Source of the DNA: an uncultured Devosia sp.
Lineage (GTDB): Bacteria; Pseudomonadota; Alphaproteobacteria; Rhizobiales; Devosiaceae
Assembly: GCA_946480655.1 (NCBI GenBank)
Contig: CAMLKN010000096.1
Coordinates: forward strand, 1 to 8,281
Direction of reading: 5' to 3'
Length of the DNA stretch: 8,281 nucleotides
A model generated the notes under the pieces. The model worked only from the letters and a program-made list of their open reading frames with translations, was not told where the DNA came from and did not search any database. The position numbers were made by a program, and so were the translations under genes. Below, piece after piece: positions 5,029 to 8,281 of the stretch (its first letter is position 1; every line of letters starts with the position of its first letter).

Positions 5029-6177
5029 ATGACGACGATGACCCGTCAACGCGTCGACGGCGCGACCCACAGTCCACCTGCCCAAGTCCCCCGTACCCGG
5101 CTGGATGTCCTGGATGTCCTGCGCGGCTTTGCGATCCTTGGCATCTTCCTCATCAACATTCCCCTGATGTCGTCGCTGCAGATGGACTTCGGAACCGCCG
5201 CGAACCTGTCGGGTCTTGATGCCATTGCGCAGACCTTCACGGACCTCTACTTCGAAGGCACGCAGCGCGGCATGCTGCAGATGTTGTTTGGCGCGGGCAT
5301 GATCCTGCTGACGGCCAAGGCAATGTCGCCTGATGGGCCGGTGAGCGTCGCCGATACCTACCTGCGCCGCAATATGTGGCTCGTCCTGTTTGGCCTGTTG
5401 CATGTCTTCGTCGTGCGCTGGGGCTACGACATCCTGCATGTCTACGGTTTGGCCGCCCTGTTCCTGTTCACCTTCCGCAAGCTGTCGGCACCGGCCGCGC
5501 TTGCAGTCGGGCTGGGCCTGACGGTGCTCATGCAGTTCGGGGCCTCGGGGGGCGATATGGCAAAGGGTGCCGAGATGATGGCCAAGGGCAAGGCCGATCT
5601 GCCGGGGATGGACGCAGTCCAGGCCTGGTACGGCTCCGTCAAGGGTCTTGGCCTGTGGTCGACCGTAGGCGAGGCCTTCGCAACCATGCTGATCGGGGTG
5701 GCGCTCTTCAAGTGGGGCATCATCCAGGGACTGCGTTCACCCCGCTTCTACCTGGCCCTCACTCTTGCAGGCTATTCCGTCGGTCTGGCCTTGCGCGTTT
5801 GGGCACTGCAAGGTCTCGAGGACCCAGTCATGGGCCCCAGCCCGTCCGAGTTCGGCCGCCTGATCATGACCCTGGGCCATATCGGCTTGATCAACCTGGT
5901 GTGGAAATTCCGCTTCGGTGCGCAGCTGCTGGCCCCGTTCCGGGCGGCGGGGCGAACGGCCTTCACGCTCTATGTCATGCAGAGCGTGGTCGGCATCTGG
6001 ATCCTTTGGGCGCCCTGGGGTCCGCTGACACGGTTCAACTTCGGCTCGGCCGGAATCCTGGCAACGGCTGTTGTGGTCCTGGTCGTGCAGGTGATGCTCG
6101 CCAATCTGTGGCTCCGCAGGTTTGACAGTGGTCCCTTGGAAATGCTCTGGCGACGGCTTGTCAAACTGTGCAGCTGA
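5029..6177 (+). CDS. DUF418 domain polytopic membrane protein (YeiB-like)
   Basis: Inner-membrane protein of 382 residues. The N-terminal RLDVLDVLRGFAILGIFLIN (24-43) is the hallmark opening of DUF418/YeiB proteins, which are related to membrane acyltransferase-like folds. WGYDILHVYGLAALFLF (131-147) follows the second membrane segment. The C-terminal DUF418 domain includes LAPFRAAGRTAFTLYVMQS (301-319), a short hydrophobic segment, and FDSGPLEMLWRRLVKL (365-380). I count roughly eight to ten membrane helices. A role in transport or modification of envelope molecules has been proposed for the family; no substrate is visible. ATG 5029 has a weak AAGAAGAG 10 nt upstream; ATG 5038 is in frame and possible. 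It follows the orphan ABC membrane gene by 70 bp across a strong hairpin and precedes the two-component genes by 137 bp. Confidence 0.92.
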   Translation: MTTMTRQRVDGATHSPPAQVPRTRLDVLDVLRGFAILGIFLINIPLMSSLQMDFGTAANLSGLDAIAQTFTDLYFEGTQRGMLQMLFGAGMILLTAKAMSPDGPVSVADTYLRRNMWLVLFGLLHVFVVRWGYDILHVYGLAALFLFTFRKLSAPAALAVGLGLTVLMQFGASGGDMAKGAEMMAKGKADLPGMDAVQAWYGSVKGLGLWSTVGEAFATMLIGVALFKWGIIQGLRSPRFYLALTLAGYSVGLALRVWALQGLEDPVMGPSPSEFGRLIMTLGHIGLINLVWKFRFGAQLLAPFRAAGRTAFTLYVMQSVVGIWILWAPWGPLTRFNFGSAGILATAVVVLVVQVMLANLWLRRFDSGPLEMLWRRLVKLCS

Positions 6178-6197
6178 CGAGGTCAGTCTCATTGGAC

Positions 6198-6237
6198 GCC
6201 GGCCGCTGCCAATCTTGCCGGTTGCGCAGCGGCTGGC
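6198..6237. other. Long stem-loop between DUF418 and the response regulator
   Basis: Bases 6198-6209 pair with 6226-6237 (12 bp, one G-T). After a one-base bulge, the inner bases 6210-6214 can pair with 6220-6224, leaving a 5-nt loop. It begins 21 nt after the DUF418 stop. No T-tract follows, so it is not a canonical intrinsic terminator, but such stems often bring about 3'-end protection or Rho-linked termination. It would separate the membrane genes from the regulators at the RNA level. Confidence 0.5.
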
Positions 6238-6263
6238 TGGATTGGCGGCGGCGACAAACGGCA

Positions 6264-6291
6264 TTGACCATCCTGCGCCAAGTCTGATGAT
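6264..6291 (+). promoter_or_regulatory. Possible promoter of the two-component operon
   Basis: TTGACC (6264-6269, 5 of 6) and GATGAT (6286-6291, 4 of 6) are 16 bp apart. The expected start, about 6298, lies just before the GAGGGG ribosome site (6300-6305) of the response regulator. I see no CTCCACA-type repeat in this gap. The match is moderate and unverified. Confidence 0.35.
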
Positions 6292-6314
6292 CCTGGAACG
6301 AGGGGCCCTTATGC

Positions 6315-7001
6315 ATGACAAACCAGCTCATCCTCATCATTGAAGACGATATCGAGATCGTGCGCATCCTGCAGGCCTACTTTGAACGGGATGGCTTTCG
6401 CACCGTTGCGGCCACCGATCCGCTGACCGGCCTTGCCCATCATCAGCGGCTAAAGCCCGATCTGGTGGTTCTCGACGTGAAGATGCCCAGGATGGATGGC
6501 TATGAAACGTTGGCCGCTCTGCGCCGCACCGACGACACGCCGGTTCTGATGGTTACCGCTCTGGCTGAAGATCTCGACAAGCTCCAGGCCCTTCGGCTGG
6601 GTGCGGACGACTATGTGGTAAAACCCTTCAACCCGCTCGAAGTAGTGGCCCGGGCCCGCGCCATTCTTCGGCGTGCCCAGGGCGGCAGGCAGAGTGCCAT
6701 ACTGCGAGCGGGCCGTCTCAGCATCGATACCGAGGCCCATACCGTGCAGGTCGACAGCGAGCGGATTGCGGTGACGCGAACCGAATATCGCTTGCTCGTC
6801 CATATGGTGCGTTCGCCCAATCGCGTGTTTGAGCGAAGCGCGTTGATCGATGCCTGCCTTCCGGAAAGCGAAGCGATGGACCGGACGGTGGACAGCCACG
6901 TGAGCAATCTGCGGCGCAAGTTGGTGGCGGCCGGGTTGCCGGACCTGCTCACCGTCGTGCGCGGCGTGGGCTACCGCTTCGAGGTGTCGACGGATGGCTA
7001 G
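6315..7001 (+). CDS. OmpR-family response regulator (AdeR/BaeR-like)
   Basis: Cytosolic transcription factor of 228 residues. The receiver domain (about 4-120) has the acidic pocket E10-D11-D12, phosphoacceptor D54 in LVVLDVKMPRMDG, T81, and K103 in ADDYVVKPFNP. A winged helix (about 128-225) carries RTEYRLLVHM, the recognition helix MDRTVDSHVSNLRRKL (188-203) and a terminal RGVGYRF. All residues needed for phosphorylation and OmpR-type DNA binding are present. ALRLGADDYVVKPFNPLEVV plus ARARAILRRAQ is very close to what I recall of Acinetobacter AdeR and more distantly E. coli BaeR, both regulators of drug efflux. ATG 6315 follows GAGGGG (6300-6305) with about 9 nt spacing. The stop overlaps the kinase start by 8 bp. 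No RND pump lies in the window; the nearest transport-like genes are the orphan ABC membrane gene and DUF418 just upstream. Confidence 0.95.
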   Translation: MTNQLILIIEDDIEIVRILQAYFERDGFRTVAATDPLTGLAHHQRLKPDLVVLDVKMPRMDGYETLAALRRTDDTPVLMVTALAEDLDKLQALRLGADDYVVKPFNPLEVVARARAILRRAQGGRQSAILRAGRLSIDTEAHTVQVDSERIAVTRTEYRLLVHMVRSPNRVFERSALIDACLPESEAMDRTVDSHVSNLRRKLVAAGLPDLLTVVRGVGYRFEVSTDG

Positions 7002-8070
7002 ACAGACAAGCGCGGCACTGCAGGTCATCCTCCTGGCCACGGCGCTAGCCTCTTCAGTCGCCGTCGTCGCCTATTTCGGGTTTCCCTTCTATTTCGAGCT
7101 GGCTGTGGCCCTCTGGCCCACCGAGCCTGAAAGCAGCGCCCTCTGGACATGGGTGGACTGGAGTTATCTGCTGCTCATCCTGATCGTTACCATTCCCCTT
7201 TCGGTGGCAGGCGGATGGTGGCTGTCGCGGCGCATTGTACCGCCCCTTCTCGAAGTGGCCCGGGCAGCCCGCGCCGTCGCAGCCGGCGATCTTGGTGCCC
7301 GCGCCAACCCCGATATCCGTGGCTTTGGCGAATCGGCGCGCCTGGTCGAGGACTTTAACCTGATGGCCGAGCGGCTGGAGCGTGCCGAGGCCGAGTTGCA
7401 CTATTCCAATTCGGCCATAGCGCATGAACTGCGGACACCGCTGACCATTCTCAAGGGGCGCCTGCAGGGCGTCGCAGACGGCGTCTTCACACTCTCTCCG
7501 GATCTGATCGGGCTGTTGCTGGCACAAGTGGATGGGCTGGCCCGTATCGTTGAGGACCTGCGCACGCTGGGACTGTTCAACGCAGGCGCGCTCGAACTCA
7601 GTATCGTTCCCCTTGATCTGGCTGACATCGCAAGGGAGGTCATCCAACTTTACGAGCAGGAGCTGGCCGTGAGGGGGATGCCGGTTGAAATCAGGCTCTC
7701 ACCGGCACCGGTGCGCGGCGATCCCGCTCGCCTTCGGCAAATGCTGCAGGCCATCGTGGAGAACGCCATGCGCTATGCGCCCGGGCAGGGGCTTGTGGTG
7801 GAGACAGGCGTAGCGGACGGCAACGGGATAATCGCCTGTCGGGATCACGGACCAGGTCTTTCGCCGGAAGCGCTCGAGAGAGCCTTCGAGCCCTTCTGGC
7901 GCGCAGAGGAATCGCGGGCTCGCGATAGCGGTGGAAGCGGTCTCGGCCTATCCATCGTCCGCGCCATCGCCCTGGCGCACCGGGGGCGCGTTGAAGCGTC
8001 CAACATGGCAAACGGGGGCGCACGCTTCCGGGTTTCCATACCCTCGGAACGAGACTTGTCGGCTCCATAG
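6994..8070 (+). CDS. Sensor histidine kinase (AdeS/BaeS-like), cognate of the adjacent regulator
   Basis: Inner-membrane sensor of 358 residues. It has a transmembrane segment at about 8-30, a short outside region (about 31-56, with several aromatics: YFGFPFYF and WTWVDW), and a second segment at about 57-76. A HAMP linker runs from about 77 to 131, starting SRRIVPPLLEVARAARAVAAG. The H-box is AIAHELRTPLTILKGRLQG (141-159; His144), the N-box VENAMRYAP (255-263; Asn257), the G1 box DHGPGLS (284-290), an F-box FEPFWRAEES, and the G2 box GGSGLGLSIV (313-322), so autophosphorylation should be intact. H-box through RIVEDLRTLGLF closely follows what I recall of AdeS. The start ATG 6994 lies in ATGGCTAG, overlapping the regulator stop, so the two are translationally coupled. 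The minimal periplasmic loop suggests sensing in or near the membrane, perhaps through a partner (inference). Confidence 0.95.
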   Translation: MARQTSAALQVILLATALASSVAVVAYFGFPFYFELAVALWPTEPESSALWTWVDWSYLLLILIVTIPLSVAGGWWLSRRIVPPLLEVARAARAVAAGDLGARANPDIRGFGESARLVEDFNLMAERLERAEAELHYSNSAIAHELRTPLTILKGRLQGVADGVFTLSPDLIGLLLAQVDGLARIVEDLRTLGLFNAGALELSIVPLDLADIAREVIQLYEQELAVRGMPVEIRLSPAPVRGDPARLRQMLQAIVENAMRYAPGQGLVVETGVADGNGIIACRDHGPGLSPEALERAFEPFWRAEESRARDSGGSGLGLSIVRAIALAHRGRVEASNMANGGARFRVSIPSERDLSAP

Positions 8071-8246
8071 CGCGGCGCGGATTGCGCGCACCCTGCAGGA
8101 GCCCTTTGTTTCCATCAAACCGTTTCACGTCAGCCCGCCTTGGCGGGTCAGCCGCAAACGCCAGGATTAGAGGGGAATACAATCAGGCACCGTCAGGACT
8201 TCGGAAAATCCCCGCCGACCGCAACAACCATAAGGACCAGGGAAAT
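8071..8246. other. Intergenic region after the kinase, with a small hairpin
   Basis: A short stem, CCCGCC-TT-GGCGGG (8134-8147), lies about 63 bp after the kinase stop. No T-run follows on either strand, so it is a weak terminator candidate at best. The rest (about 100 bp to the tRNA 3' end) shows nothing recognisable. Short open frames here run into the tRNA and are not genes. Confidence 0.4.
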
Positions 8247-8281
8247 TGGCGATCCCGACAGGACTCGAACCTGTGACCTTC
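8247..8281 (-). tRNA. tRNA gene, 3' portion only (isotype uncertain, possibly Arg)
   Basis: On the minus strand the last 35 bases read as a variable-loop end followed by a T-arm, ACAGG-TTCGAGT-CCTGT, with perfect stem pairing and a canonical T-loop. Then come the 3' acceptor strand CGGGATC, discriminator G and an encoded CCA (ending at 8247). The 5' part, including the anticodon, lies beyond the window. The acceptor (5' strand expected GATCCCG) and discriminator G recall alphaproteobacterial tRNA-Arg, but this is memory-based. It is transcribed toward the kinase gene. Confidence 0.9.

Noticed and set aside
8134..8147. Hairpin after the kinase as an intrinsic terminator
   Set aside because: The stem is only 6 bp with a 2-base centre, and no T-run follows on either strand.
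8082..8276. Short plus-strand open frame ending RQDSNL
   Set aside because: It runs into the tRNA gene on the other strand, a common false gene created by tRNA 3' ends.
1..8281. Mobile elements, CRISPR arrays, phage genes or a plasmid origin
   Set aside because: No transposase, integrase, long terminal repeats, regular spacer arrays or iterons were seen; composition is uniform across the window.

Overview
The window is GC-rich DNA with dense, strongly GC3-biased genes and short gaps. It most likely comes from an alphaproteobacterial (Hyphomicrobiales-type) chromosome. Supporting signs are a double cold-shock-domain protein followed by a small DUF192 lipoprotein, and a PAQR/hemolysin III protein of a type I associate with that group. 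The taxonomic call rests on recalled gene order and protein style, not on a search. I see no phage, IS, CRISPR or plasmid functions.

Layout. (1) 1-355, minus: 5' part of a glyoxalase I gene, starting at TTG. (2) 511-1653, plus: a possible 25-codon leader ORF, a two-domain cold-shock protein and a DUF192 lipoprotein. (3) 1637-2323, minus: a PAQR/hemolysin III membrane protein whose 3' end overlaps the DUF192 gene tail to tail. (4) 2492-3001, plus: an ArsR-type regulator. Its apparent promoter carries a perfect inverted repeat exactly between -35 and -10, and its mRNA looks leaderless. (5) 3005-3706, minus: a HAD hydrolase convergent with the regulator, 3 bp between stops. (6) About 330-360 bp of divergent non-coding DNA with a helically phased array of CTCCACA repeats. 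(7) 4065-8070, plus: an orphan ABC-exporter membrane domain with no ATPase, a DUF418 polytopic membrane protein, an OmpR-family response regulator and a histidine kinase overlapping it by 8 bp. (8) 8247-8281, minus: the 3' end of a tRNA gene.

Working model. The four genes of block 7 lie on one strand and look like one module: two membrane proteins plus an AdeRS/BaeRS-like two-component system. The repeat array upstream of the first gene has the 11-bp spacing typical of OmpR-family binding sites. Its minus-strand core (TGTGGAG, extended GTGTGGAG in the tandem pair) closely resembles the direct repeat I remember for Acinetobacter AdeR. The inference, which needs testing, is that the response regulator encoded here controls the orphan ABC membrane gene and perhaps DUF418. 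The rest of the window looks like ordinary housekeeping and stress genes with some interesting local regulatory structure.
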